Shown: positions 34,771 through 46,950, counted from the first letter of the stretch. The stretch is DNA of 64,000 bases from Stichopus chloronotus (GCA_021234535.1 CM037846.1:18865814-18929813), one strand, 5' to 3'. A program made the numbers and translations. Notes: generated from the letters alone by a model not told the origin.

Positions 34771-35399
34771 CTAAAGCAGGGGAAAAAATACAAATAGCTA
34801 TTGCTGCAACTTGAAAAGGTTCCTCTCTCAAAAATTTACTATTTAGCTATTGCTGAAACTTGAAAAGGTTCTTGTCTCACAAATTTACTACATTAAAGTG
34901 TTCATAAAATATTTCTGTACTGGTCTTGTAGAAGTTTAACACTATTTGCAGGTAACAAGACATTTTGCTGACATATTACTGATGTGAGTCCGAAGGTTCC
35001 ATGTTAGGTTACTTGCTACATGCAATACAATGCATTAATTACCTTGATGATACTATTACTCCTACTATAACAACTGGTAGCCAATGACATTGGATCCTAT
35101 CTTCAAATTTTGTCCCCTACTATTCGGATGGATGTCACCATCAGAGCTCCAACAAAGGGAAACTTCCATCATTAATATAGCTTTAACCTTTAACAAACAT
35201 ACGGGTAAACTTCAGTCTAAAACAAGTGATTTGTATCCACTCCTTCATTTAATCCTCTAATGTGTACTAACAATGTTGAACCTAAACACTCCTTAATTTT
35301 TCATTAAAGTAATGGTAGAACATCATAGGACACTTTTTCCCACACAACTGGATACTACCATAAAATGCTAACAGACAGATAGTTGTTAATAAACATGAG

Positions 35400-35985
35400 G
35401 AGTACATCATGTAACAGATAATGTAGCATGTTAATCAGACAAACATGGTGTGACAGGTAATGTAGCATGTTAATCAGAGAGACATAATGTGGCAGGTAAT
35501 GTAGCATCTTAACGAGACAGACATGGTGTGACAGGTACTGTAATGTAGCATGTTAATCAGACAGACATGGTGTAACAGGTAATGCAACATGTTTGCCAGA
35601 CAAACATGGTGTGACAGGTAATGTAGCATGTTAATCAGACAAACATGGTGTGACAAGTAATGTACCATGTTAATCAGACAAACATGGTGTCACATGTAAT
35701 GTAGCATGTTAATCACACTAACATGGTATGACAGGTAATGTAGCATGTTAATCAGACATGGTGTAACAGGTAATGTAGCATGTTAATCAGACAAACATGG
35801 TGTCACATTTAATGTAGCATGCTAATCAGACAGACATGGTGTAACAGGAAATGTAGCATGTTAATCAGACAAACATAGTGTGGCAGGTAATGTAGCATGT
35901 TAATCAGACAAACATGGTGTAACAGGTAATGTACAGTAGCATGTTATTCAAATTGACCAGATGACGTAACAGGTACTGTACATAG
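35400..35985. repeat. 39 bp minisatellite in KLHL intron 3
   Basis: About 15 units of ggtaatgtagcatgttaatc followed by agacaaacatggtgtgaca, with variants and short deletions. It resumes at 36640-36720, after an inserted MITE. Open - strand frames (MLHYLSHHVCLIN repeats) are a by-product of the 39 bp period being divisible by three. Confidence 0.85.
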
Positions 35986-35989
35986 CATG

Positions 35990-36639
35990 TGCAAGTTATT
36001 GTGTGGATATGGAAAAACAAAAAGGATAACATCATGTTTGATCATAAGTCTTTCTTTATTTTTAAACGTACACACAAGGTTGTTCATGAACGGAACTGCA
36101 TCATTATGGTTACTTTGAAAAGCAATGGAACTGGAAGCAAATAAACAGAAATCGTATTTGAAAATTAACGGTTCTTCAATTGAGCACCTACATAATGGAT
36201 ATGCAACTGTACAGGTCTCACTGGTGTGTCAAAAACACACTTCTCAAGTCGCCGTTCCTTTATAGGAATTGGAAATTGTAGTATTTAGTGAAATGAAGCA
36301 CTGAAGTTACAAACTACCCACAAACTGATGGCCTCATTGCAGTGTCAGTGATCAGTTGTTTTGACAAAGTGAATATTCATTCACAACTAGTGTACTTCCC
36401 ATTGGCTTGCTCAAAGAGGCACACAGTTAAATTGAATGAAAACTGTCAACCACTACATTATTGTAATATACACTTTTTGCCAAAATGTTAGAAGATCTTG
36501 AAATCATATGGCAAAAATAACCACCTGAAACCTATTTACTTTCCCTAACTGTCTTTATGTCCAATTAATAGACATACTAAACTTTTGGACATGGAATTTC
36601 AATGTTTTGACTTTTTGCCTATACTAGGAATCCCTTTAA
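35990..36639 (-). mobile_element. TTAA-flanked MITE, family 1, inserted in the minisatellite
   Basis: Read on the - strand, this matches the copy at 43014-43699 along its whole length. Matching pieces are the aaaaagtc end near 36615, cctatttact, gtcaaccactacattat (36448), gaaaattaacggttct (36159) and the right end near 35995. It is more diverged than the 11 and 43 kb copies. The right flank keeps TTAA (36636-36639), part of the minisatellite unit gcatgTTAATCAGACA; the left TTAA is mutated. Confidence 0.75.
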
Positions 36640-36720
36640 TCAGACAGACATGATGTAACAGGAAATGTAGCATGTAAAGCACACTGACATATAACAGGTA
36701 TTGCACAGTAGCATGCTAAA
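36640..36720. repeat. Remaining units of the 39 bp minisatellite
   Basis: tcagacagacatgatgtaac and aggaaatgtagcatg continue the array that stops at 35985, on the other side of the MITE. Confidence 0.75.
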
Positions 36721-36768
36721 AGGATTCAAAGAGCTATTGTTGCATGTGCATAACAGATAGTATCCTAC

Positions 36769-36884
36769 CATAGGACTGTAATATTCCACAGAGCTTAGGT
36801 CAGATGATCCACTGTAACCACCAATGACATACACACATCCTTGGTAAGTGACAGCTGCAGCCATACTCCGTGACGAACTCATAT
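36769..36884 (-). CDS. Kelch-like protein, exon 3
   Basis: 116 bp between the acceptor attcttccttacag and the donor ATG/GTAGGA. It completes codon 445 (Asp) and encodes residues 446-483: MSSSRSMAAAVTYQG, VYVIGGYSGSSDLSSVEYY. This is most of Kelch repeat 4. Phase 1 in, phase 0 out. Intron 3 (34771-36768) holds the minisatellite and a MITE. Confidence 0.9.
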
Positions 36885-37375
36885 CTGTAAGGAAGAATAT
36901 CAAAAGAGCAACTGTCTGCCAAAGATCATCAAGTAAAAACAAAACATTATTTAACTGCAACAGACTAAATTTTAGTTTCAAAGTGTCAATTTCGAGATCA
37001 CAATTACAGAGCTTTCTGATTTTGACGCTCAAAATGAACTTTTACCCCCATGTGAACCTACAAGGATCATCAACTCTGTACTTACTCAGTTCTGCAGTAC
37101 CAAGGATGAAGTTTAAGCTTACTTTAGCAACATGTTTTTTATGCTATCGTGTGTATGAGGTTTTGAACTTTGAACCCTGTTGATCTCAGATGTATCTGAC
37201 CTCTAAAAGAACCAAAGAGACCATTTGCTGAGTGCTGACCAAACACTTTTGAAGTAGCAAATTTTAAGTTCATGCAAGTTCCACTATGGAGATGTTTCAT
37301 GACTAAATACATTTTCAGACTTCCACAATAGAAGTGATGTGATGACGAATCATGTGATGCCATGTTAGCAAGCAC

Positions 37376-37412
37376 CACACACACACACACACACCTGCAC
37401 ACACACACACTC
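37376..37412. repeat. (CA)n microsatellite in KLHL intron 2
   Basis: An uninterrupted run of CA dinucleotides, then cctg, then a second short run. Confidence 0.85.
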
Positions 37413-37539
37413 AAGACAAGAAGTAAATAGATGTTCTTTCAGGATTTCTCAGTGGGTGGCATACCTAAGTCTGTTGAGGATTTCTCTTCAAGTGATTGAA
37501 GTGTTCACTGTCAAGGGAAGTCCCTTAGTATTAACCTGC

Positions 37540-38110
37540 TTTGATACATCACAAATGAAGTAGATTGACTTTCTTTGTGGATTGAATATTAAAGCAGACA
37601 AGTTGATGTGTATGCAGTGTGAAAATGAGGAAGCAATTGATGTTGCAGGGAGATAATGATGGATAACATTTTGATGATATGATGGTCTTTTACGGTGAGT
37701 AGGAAATTACTCTTTCAGTAAAGGCATTTTCTCTTCTGGCGCTTTGAAGCACATCAAAATGTTTGGTGAGACCCTTTGCTCAAATTACCATGGCATACAC
37801 TACCAGCAGGTGGGAGATATCTAAGTGATCACAGTATGCTCCCCTAGTTTAAGTCCATTAAAGTTGATATATTTTCGGTATTTTACCAAATAAGTTGAGT
37901 TTCTTTGTGGCTTAGATATTGCAGCAGGAAGGCCAAAGTATAGTGGTGTGAAAATGGAGGAAGTTCAAATTAACTTTGACAACATTATGACTTTTGAAGA
38001 AAGTCAAAAACTTTTGTTTAATGCGTTTTCACTCACTTTGGAAAACATCACAAAGGTTTGATAACTCTTGCTCAAATTATGTGAGGTGCAGTAAATTGAA
38101 AGTACATTGA
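37540..38110. repeat. Imperfect tandem duplication, ~330 bp unit, in KLHL intron 2
   Basis: aagtagattgactttctttg (37558) and taagttgagtttctttgtgg (37891) start two collinear, diverged units. Both run through 'gtgtgaaaatg-aggaag' to a 'ttgctcaaatta' end. Confidence 0.55.
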
Positions 38111-38119
38111 ATGTGTCAG

Positions 38120-39430
38120 TTTTCTAAGGAAAGGAAGCTCAAGAAAACTACACGGCTTCAAAAAAAAAGGTTTCAGAAAAACAAGGCTTTAGAAAACTCC
38201 TATACGACTTCCAAACTCCTGCAAAAGTTCAGAAATCACATTACTTGTGTGTACAGTAAGTCAACGGGGCAATGAATGGAGGGACACTATTATCACAGAC
38301 CACTGATCCGTCACATATAACCGTAGTGGAAGAGTTATACTTACCATGGCAACTTACACAGAGTTCATAGCAGATCACGGATTCAAAATTCAAGGACTTT
38401 TGAAGGACATCTCAAGACCTCCGACAAAATTTTAGGTCCAACTGAAATGGACTTTGTTAGGGTAATGCCCGATATTTAATTTCATTAAGTAAGTTACTAT
38501 CTTGGACCTCCACCGATGATGTAGTGACTGTTCTAGGAAGGTGTGAATGCTCTGCTGTACACGGTGGGGTCTAACTTCAAGATGATTCGCGTAACTCCTA
38601 GAACATTCCACAGACAAATACATGCAGGAAGGTGCTGGAACTTTGCTCGTTTCTATTTTAGGGCACATGCTCTCTCTGGAATATTCTTGTGTGGAAATTT
38701 CTAGTAAGTACCTTTTTGTATCTATATACTCTTGTTGACTGAGAGCAATCCGAAGAAGAATTTCCATAACATCTGAAATCACTTCCACTGATTTGAAGAT
38801 GGCATCGCTATCATTGGTACCTTTCTGTACTTACTTCAATCAACTTGGTACAGTGTAGGCCAAGTTATTGGCCTACACAGTACTCATCGCCTATTAATAT
38901 ACATTCATCGTCCTAACAAGCCTACAGTACTGCAGCATACACTGAATCTGTGTACGTTCTTCGCTGTTGTCAATCCTTTGTTTATTCTGGGACACTGTTT
39001 ATTAAAGATTGCCAAGCATCAAGTTCAGAGGATATTAATTTTAAGAGACATTTTAACGACTTTTCAAGGCTCATGAAATCCCAAGGACTTTTCAAGGGCT
39101 GCTATGAACCCTGTTACTAAGTGGAGATTACTTTCATTGAAATGGTCGAGGGATATACTTTAAAAAACAAGTATTTGAATTACCTTTCCTTTTCAAGAAG
39201 CCCTTATTCCCAGGTGTCTTCTAATCACTTATGGGTGTCACACAGTCTCTAAGTACAATTTTGGAGTGTATTATACTGCAATTTTTGGTAACTTTGGTAA
39301 CATCCAATGAGATTACAAAAAGCACACTCAATGTTAAAGATCTTGTGGATCTATGGCATAATGGCAATCACCATTAGAGATAAATCAATGAAGTGCAGCT
39401 GTAAACTTCAACTCAGGTTTTGAGTTCTTA
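38120..39430. other. Rest of KLHL intron 2
   Basis: A 118-codon - strand frame (38432-38788) starts MEVISDVMEILLRIALSQQ. It has no recognised domain, no in-phase splice fit to the KLHL exons, and sits in an intron. I leave it uncalled. No other structure seen. Confidence 0.4.
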
Positions 39431-39431
39431 C

Positions 39432-39794
39432 CAGCTATTGGTGTCCATTCATCAGTATGAGGGTCATATTCTTCAGCCGTTGCTACACTAGAAATTCCAT
39501 CATAGCCACCAAATGCATACAGTTTTCCTCTCAGCATTACAACAGCCACACTACTCCTCGCAGAGTACATTGGAGCCATCGTCCGCCAATTGCCAGTTTG
39601 GAGATTATAACTTTCAACATCTTTTAATGGCATTTCATTGGCTCCACCCACTGCAAAGATCTTGTTCTCGAAGATAGCGACACCGACACCTCTTCTAGAA
39701 GTCTTCATTGAAGGTAGGGTTACCCAATTGTTCAGCACTGGTTGATATCTCTCGACAGAGCTTAACGTGGTACGACTTGGTCTTGTCTCTCCAC
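39432..39794 (-). CDS. Kelch-like protein, exon 2
   Basis: 363 bp between the acceptor cattttctttgaag and the donor CTG/GTAAGA. It completes codon 324 (Gly) and encodes residues 325-444. It holds Kelch repeats 1-3: the GG of repeat 1 at the exon start followed by SSVERYQPVLNNWVTLPSM, then RRGVGVAIFENKIFAVGG, ESYNLQTGNWRTMAPM, and KLYAFGGYDG with EEYDPHTDEWTPIA. Each repeat shows the double Gly and the spaced Tyr/Trp pair of the Kelch blade. Phase 1 in and out. Confidence 0.93.
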
Positions 39795-39984
39795 CTTCAA
39801 AGAAAATGTACAAGTATGCATACAACAATAGAAGTGTGTGATCCAAGTCTGTCCCTCATGTGAGGGATGGACATCAGTAAAGTATATCAACTGCAAGGAA
39901 CAGAAGTCTACCTTAATCCACTTGATTTTATTTAAGGAAATTTCCAACACTAGGCATGTCATAAAAGATTTTTTTGTGACGTTT

Positions 39985-40530
39985 TCCATTGTTATTGATA
40001 TCGTGAGGGAGGGACAGTTCAACAATATTCAAAAGTCTAATGGCCACAGTGTTTGCCCTTCACAATTTCAAAAATATTTCGTGTTAAAGGGCCACATGCC
40101 CAAAAAGTTCGGGCTTGTCCACTTCAATTTTCTGGAAGATCCACTCGATGGCACTTCTTGCACACAAAACGTACTCTATGCCCACAGATGGTATGTTATT
40201 GTTATTCATATCCAAACATATTCAAAGCACAAGTCTATAGCCATTCATACTCTATGCCCACAGATGGTACCTTATTACTTATCATATCCAAACATATTCA
40301 AGGCACTAGTCCATAGACATTCAAGAGCAGAGGTATATCACTTTCAGAAGGAAATGTTTAACGTCGCAACTAGACCCCCTTTTAACTGGTTTGACAAAAT
40401 GATTCTTACTTTTATGGGATATATACTTTGTCAATAGATGTGGTATCTTTCCAAAAATGTGAGCTGATAATTTGAAAAAAAAAAAAAAAATTTCTGAATA
40501 TTTTTTTCACAAGGGAAGGACACATCTTAC
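39985..40530 (+). repeat. Dispersed repeat, long copy, in KLHL intron 1
   Basis: Shares both ends with 5945-6205. Its middle holds a ~76 bp direct duplication (atgcccacagatggta at 40178 and 40254, each followed by atatccaaacatattcaa). A 16 bp A-run lies at about 40475-40490. Element type unknown. Confidence 0.45.
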
Positions 40531-40999
40531 ACACTATCCCTTTGATTCGAAGACGGCAGTGCTACATTACAATGCTGCATCACTAGCCAAGTTTGACATC
40601 CAATAATTATGAAACTGTCATTTTTTGTACATTTTTTACTTGGTTTGCACTATCAGAGGGCATACGAATTAGTCATAATGAGGAAAAATGGTTGCAATTT
40701 TTCCAAAACCAATTTAAATGAAAACTACTACTGTAGTTCTTAGTGTTCATTTGAAACTTGACACAAAGTTGACAGATTTGGGAAGACTACAGTAAGTGAC
40801 TAACTTACAGCGCTCCTTTAATGTATAGACCTACATGTACCTCAGACTAGATTGAATTTCAGTTAGGACACGATCTGACCCATTGCAACATTACTTAACT
40901 ATCATTCACAAATGATAAGGATATCTGAGATGTTGCATGACATTTAAAGGGGCACCTTCAACGTTGAAGGAGAAAACTTTCGCAGGCTGTCACAAAATT

Positions 41000-41575
41000 G
41001 GCCGCAGGGTCCTCATAGAACACTGGACTACAAATTCCTGTACACCCAAAGATAAACCACTAAAAAGTATCATTATGACAAACCATCAACATTGTACCAG
41101 AGAATCTGTAGGAGGGAGAGCATTTTGCACAATTTCATAAAATGGGCCATATGGTCCACGTGGGATCTTCTACCAAGCAGTTTGGAATACCCCAAATTTG
41201 CCTACCACACGGGGAACATTGTGTCCACGTTTCATAAAAATCCATCAAAGCATGTGCAAAAAGCAGCATTTAAAACAGAATTTCATAAAATGGGCCATAG
41301 GCCCACATGGAGTCTAGTGCTAAAAATCCCTGAACACCCTGATGGAACCACTAATAAAGTATTATTGTGACAAACCATCAACATCATACTAGAGAATCTG
41401 TAGGAGGAGAAACATTTTGCAGAATTTCATAAAATGGGCCATAGGGCCAACATGGGACCCTCAGACCCACAATTTTTGAGCATCCCGAATGGTCACCACC
41501 TATGGAACATTGTGTCCAAGTTTCATGCGAATGCATAACAGCATGATGGAGAAGAAGCATTTTGAACAATTGTGA
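41000..41575. repeat. 'gggccat-gg-ccacatggga' repeat family in KLHL intron 1
   Basis: Three to four + orientation units (agagaatctgtaggagg, atttcataaaatgggccat, ccacatgg, caaaccatcaacat), the same family as at 30842-31740. Confidence 0.75.
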
Positions 41576-42009
41576 ACAGAAAGATTAGATTTAGAGAGAT
41601 ACAGATAGATTTAGTCTACCAGGCTACCACTAACCTCAAATCGACCTCAAAACAATAAAATTACAAAACCATCTAACAGACCTCGACCTAAACAAATTTT
41701 CACTTCTACTGTAGACCTCTAAGAATCTAGAAAAAGTTTTCACTTACTTATCAAATGACAGTAGCCTAGAATTTAACATGATGCATCTACGTAGGAGTAA
41801 GTCCCCTGAGTATACAAACCAACGTATCACACACGCACGCACGCACATGCACACGCACGCAGGCAGACTATACTTAGCTCTATGACAACATCAACATCAA
41901 TAGAGCTCATATAGTCTTCAACTACAGGATGATATCACTCATCACGTACTATGTGATGATATTACATACAGCAGTGTATTTCATAAATGGAAGCACATGG
42001 AATACCTAC

Positions 42010-42979
42010 CTATGACATAAATATACTGACATTGGTTGAAGGAATCCCTGGGTATTGTGCGAACGTTGACCTCCCAATGTAAGCCGGGATAAAACTCACT
42101 TGCATGGTACCTTCTAGCTTCATCAAAGAAACGATGACATCGCTCACTAATATCAGTTATTTTATCTTGCACAACTCGACTATTTAGAAACTCCCATGCC
42201 AGGAGTGGAAGACGGACATATTCGAATACATCTCCGACAAATTGCTTTCGAGTGACCCAATCATGTTTAAACCATGCCATAACAGCCTTGTAAACCTCCT
42301 CTTCCATTGGTACATTCAAGGAATCATGTTCAATCAGGTTAATTAGTTCTTTGGCACTCAGCTGCAAAAATTCTTCTTGACTAATGACTTGCATAAAATT
42401 TTGTCTGGCAAAAGATGCGGCAGCTTGTCTTAAGTCAAAACATCCATGAGATTCAGCAAATACTTGAATGCCAAGACAGTTTGAGTGATGAAGTTGTGCT
42501 TTTAGGAATTCACAACATGTATTAATTATTGGCTCTACCTGTAAGAGGCAAGCAGCATTAAGAACTGCCTGGACATTTTTCTCTGTCAGATCCAGCTTTC
42601 CTGAATATGCAAAGTTCACAACTTCCTGAATAGCATGAAAGTCATGCTCACAAAGTGTAATTGTCTCTTCCTGACATTCCTTTAAGTTACTGGTAAACAT
42701 TGCATTAAAGTACGGACTACAGGCAGCTAAAACTAATCTGTGTGCATGAATTGTTTGACCCTGAACCATTAGGGCAACATCACATAGCATCTCTTTGGAA
42801 TGCATTTCACGCATAAGGGTCAGCATGTTGAGTGCATGCTGTTGGCGTATGGTGAGGGATTCTTCCAGTTCACTACTGGTGATGGAGCCATCTTGAAGAG
42901 CTCTTGAATGGTAACGGTCTGATTCAACAGGTGCAGCACTCTTCTGGTACTTTTTAGGGGTATCTCCTTCAATTTCCAT
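42010..42979 (-). CDS. Kelch-like (KLHL) BTB-BACK-Kelch protein, first coding exon
   Basis: Five exons on the - strand join in frame (phases 1, 1, 0, 2) into a complete 600-residue protein, the usual KLHL length. This exon encodes residues 1-323. The BTB domain spans about 48-160 (LCDVALMVQGQTIHAHRLVL, CSPYFNAMF). It includes LKE at 99-101, fitting the phi-x-E motif used by BTB proteins to bind Cullin-3. The BACK domain spans about 165-290 (NCLGIQVFAESHGC, RLPLL). Six Kelch blades follow in exons 2-5. By family, it should be the substrate-recruiting subunit of a Cullin-3 ubiquitin ligase; the substrate is unknown. I chose the ATG at 42979 because an acceptor (tctctttctccag, AG at 42985-42984) lies 4 bases upstream, so longer frames upstream are intronic. 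5' UTR exons must lie further right. Donor: TAG/GTAGGT at 42010. Which KLHL orthologue it is cannot be told by eye. Confidence 0.93.
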
Positions 42980-43013
42980 TAGGCTGGAGAAAGAGAAGTG
43001 AACTTGTAAATGC

Positions 43014-43699
43014 TTAAAGTGATTGCGTGCGTAGGCAAAAAGTAAAAACAAAAGTAAAAAACAAATTTCATCTCCAAAAGTTTGGTAAGGCTTTTAATTA
43101 CACCATTCAGACAATCTGGGAAAATAAATAGGTTTCAGTTGGTTAATTTTGGCATATGACTTCAACTTCTTCTAACATAACGACAAAAAGTGTAGAACAC
43201 GATAATGTAGTGGTTGACAGTTTTCATTCAAATCAACGGTCTGCTTCTTTGAGCGAGCCAATCGAAGTATATTAGTACTGAATGTTCAGTTAACAACTCA
43301 GGATCACTGACGCCATGGGCAAGGTTGTGTTCAGTTCGTAGGTTATTTGTAAATACAGTGTTTCCTCTCACCAAATGCAACAATTCCCGACACCTAACAA
43401 GGAGCGACGACTTGAAGTAGCATGTTTTTGATACACTAGTGAGACCTGTACTGTTGCATATTCATTATGTAGGCGGTTATAGTAAGAACCGTTAATTTTC
43501 AAATATGATTTCTGTTTTTTACTGTTTTTATGCCAATCCCGTTACTTTTCGAAGTACTGTAGTTACTGTCATTTTCCTTCATTGAAATACATAGTTCGTT
43601 CATTTACAACCTCGCGTGTACATTTAAAGGTAAAGAAAAAGTAAAGATCAAACATAGTCTTATCTTTCTGGTTTTTCAGTACACACGCAATCACTTTAA
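43014..43699 (+). mobile_element. TTAA-flanked MITE, family 1, complete copy
   Basis: TTAA (43014-43017) is followed by AGTGATTGCGTGCGTAGGC; the right end is TACACACGCAATCACT followed by TTAA (43696-43699). The ends are inverted repeats of about 16 bp and the TTAA is duplicated, as with piggyBac-type insertion, although the terminal bases are not the typical CCC of that group. Length 686 bp with no coding capacity. It lies in the intron or leader just upstream of the first coding KLHL exon. Confidence 0.8.
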
Positions 43700-43979
43700 C
43701 AATTGCTTAATGGAAGGTGGGTACATTTTACATCATAACTTTTTGCACATTCTTCCTCCTAATCATATCTCCATAACAGATTTGTGGTAAAAAAAAAATG
43801 ATCTGCCAATGAAACATTCTCTCATGAAGTGCACGGGGAAAGAGAAACAAGAAAGTCAAAAGAAGAAAACAGTACAACATGCACATGTATACTGTACCAA
43901 TTTTGACATGCAAACACCTTTATCGAGAAAGCATGCCTACACAAAGCTCTTTTGACCACTGTGTGTACTAGTTAGGCAG

Positions 43980-44600
43980 TTTTACATGATTTCACAATTT
44001 GACCTCTGCTGACCTCAAAAGAAATTTGGTCTCCACCAAAATCATTGGGAATCATCTACTCACTATGATCAACCCAACAACTAAGTAGTCAAGATTATGC
44101 TTCTTGAAATACCAAGTTTACTAGGTTTCCACAGTTTGACCTCTGCTGACCTTCAACCTTCACCCTTCACCCAAAGCCACAGGGCTCATCTACTCACTAT
44201 GACCAACCCACAAACTAAGAGTCAAATTAGTCAAGATTACGCTTCTCGAGATACTGGATTTACAAGGTTTTCACATTTTGACCTCAGGTGACCTCAAATG
44301 ACCTTTGACCTCCACCAAACATAGTAAGGATCATCTACTTAATATGAACAACCCACACAAAGTACAACATTAGTCATGGTTGTACTTCTTGAGATAGAGT
44401 GTTTATAGAGTGTTTACATATACAGTAGTGTTTACAGGAATTTCACAATTTGACCTCTGGTGACCTCAAATGACCTTTGACCATCAATATGATAGGGGTC
44501 ATCTACTCAATATGACCAACCCATACACCACCTATGAGATTAGTCAAGGTTACCCTTCTAGAGATATCGTGTTTACAAGCATTTTGCATGATTTCCTATT
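43980..44600. repeat. TGACCT half-site satellite, upstream of the KLHL coding region
   Basis: About four units of the family at 23340-24425, same orientation. The best core, at 44289-44311, has three exact TGACCT half-sites. A lone core also stands at about 45332-45350. Confidence 0.82.
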
Positions 44601-46204
44601 GACCTTGGACCCAAAAATCCTGAACACCCCTACAGCACTGCTACCATAGTAATGTTTCACAACCTCACCTTTGGGCCTTCAGGTCCCCATGACCTGTATG
44701 TAAGCTTTGACACCCAAAGTTTGTACACTTATTAATGGCTCATAATGCAAGGGCCATTACCCCCAAGTTCCAAGAAACTGCACAAACATTGTTTGAGAGA
44801 GAGCAATTGACAACACTTACAAACAAATACAGTGACAAAAAGCCTAATCAAAACAGTAAACACAAGTTACATGGTGTCAGCTTAGAATGTTTAGTTAACC
44901 TACAACAGAATTAAAAAAAAAATCAGTACTATCATGGAGCTACTATGATGAACAAAAAGGTCATTCAATGTGCACCTTGATGGACAATACAGACATCTAT
45001 AGCACAAATATTGGGAGAAAACCACACCAAACTCCCATTAGATTAACTGTGGAGGTTAAATTCAAAATTTGCAGTACTGTTTCTCCACACTATTGCCTCT
45101 TGAAATTTCCACAAGGAATGTATAGTATCCAAAGTTTGCCATGATATTACTGTTTAAGGTGATAATAAGCCCTCCCTTACCCTTTTGTCTCTGGCTTGAT
45201 CCCAACAAAACAAATCAAATTCATCCTCTTCCCATAATGCATCCAGACACCATGTATAATTTTTTCAAGTTTTCTACCTTGCAATATCGTGATAAAAAGG
45301 ATTTTAGATTTTTGCCCCCTAGCTCCTGGGATGACCTTTGACCTTCACCAAAACTACAAGTTCTCAATATGGCAAACGTACATACCAAGATCAACTTTCG
45401 TCCGACTTTCCAATACCGAGTTAGAGCATACCCATGCATCACAGACACACATATGCCACTCATATACCAACCTGAATGCACAGGTTCCTTTGTTGATTCA
45501 AAGAACCAAATGAAAACTCATTACGTCTAAGATTACTAAATCTTACTATTTCAGCAAAATGGAAAAGTTAATGTATGTCTATCACAATTATGAAGGATAC
45601 ATTAACTCATCACTGAAGACCTCAATATTGCCTCAATATTGCCGGATGTGTTGACAGGTGCAAAGCTGCAATACAATCACATATTACAAAAGACTGATAA
45701 AACAAACTTTACACACTTTTCTGCTCAAAAGAGGGATCACTGGCAGCAAATGAACCTGCATTGTAAACCCAAACTCTAATACATAACATAAGCATCTTCA
45801 AGTAGCTTACTTCTGCTTGGTCCACCATCATACATTTTGCACTGCTGGCAATTTCATTCACTTGCAGTTATGTTGTTCTGTGCAGCTACTTATCCATTGA
45901 TTCCATTATTTTATGTAATATATGGTAGCAATCAATTCAGTCTAAAGTTTGAAACATGTATTTTGTGTGTGTATATATTGCCCAATTACTGTACAAGTTA
46001 ACCACTACATTACTTAGTCAGTTATTACATTAATAACTCAATGTGATTCAAAGAATATTTACGGTACCATATTAAAAGTTTTAGTTATATGTTGCCAACA
46101 ATTGGGCGAGATACAACTGAGGCCATAATATTAGTTGTATTGTGTAAATAATTATGTACTTGTTTATAGCACACTAATCATTCATCACGCTGCCAAATGG
46201 GTCC
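44601..46204. other. Non-coding stretch, probable KLHL 5' intron or flank
   Basis: Only small frames without domains. 45.3 kb holds a single half-site core. No transposon ends or RNA genes seen. Confidence 0.4.
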
Positions 46205-46950
46205 CTCTACAGTACAGTCAGTGCCTGATGCAGCATTCTAGCTAGTTGGTGCATGATGCATCATTCTAGCTAGTTGGTGCCTGATGCATCATTCTAGCCA
46301 ACTGGTGCCTGATACATCATTCTACAGTAGCTAGTTCTTGCCTGATGCATCACTGTAGCTACTTGGTGCCTGATGCATCATTCTGGCCACTGTAGTTGGT
46401 GCCTGATGCATCATTCTAGCTAGTAGGTGCCAAATGGGTCCTTCTGCAGTACAGTCAGCTAATATGCTGTACAATGGGTCATTCTAGCAATCTAGCTCGT
46501 TGATGCCTGATTCATCATTCTGACTAGTTGGTGCCTGATGCATCACTCTGACTGGTTGGTGCCTGATGCATCAATCTATTCTAGCTAGTTGGTACCTGTG
46601 GCATCAGTCTCGTTGGTTGGTGCCTGATGCATCATTCTGGCTAATTGGTGCCTGATGCATAATTCTAGCTAACTGGTGCCTGATGCATCACTCTAGCTAG
46701 CTGGTGCCTGATGCATCATTCTGGCTAGCTGGTGCCTGATGCATCATTCCCACTGGTTGGTGCCTGATGCATCATTGTAGCTACCTGGTGCCTGATGCAT
46801 CATTCTGGCCACTGTAGTTGGTGCCTGATGCATCATTCTAGCTAGTAGGTGCCTGATGTATCATTCTAGCTACCTGGTGCCTGATGCATTATTCTAGCTG
46901 GTTGGTGCCTGAAGCATCATTCTATTCTAGCTAGTTGGTACCTGATGGAT
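46205..46950. repeat. ~28 bp minisatellite with TGATGCATCA core
   Basis: About 25 units of ctagctagttggtgcc followed by tgatgcatcatt, with insertions such as gccactgtag and two longer 'aaatgggtcc-tctgcagtacagtcag' segments (46198, 46435). The core TGATGCATCA is a 10 bp perfect palindrome repeated in almost every unit. Confidence 0.88.

Noticed and set aside
34580..34831. 83-codon - strand frame overlapping KLHL exon 4
   Set aside because: Wrong frame; the real exon (34661-34770) uses another frame that continues the Kelch repeats and fits both splice phases.
35474..35668. Repeated MLHYLSHHVCLIN peptide on the - strand
   Set aside because: Artefact of the 39 bp minisatellite within a KLHL intron.
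38432..38788. 118-codon - strand frame in KLHL intron 2
   Set aside because: No domain, no phase match to flanking KLHL exons; exons 2 and 3 join perfectly without it.
42980..43051. Upstream extension of the KLHL first coding exon by 24 residues
   Set aside because: A strong acceptor lies between the extension and the ATG at 42979, and the extension runs into the MITE; it has no ATG of its own.
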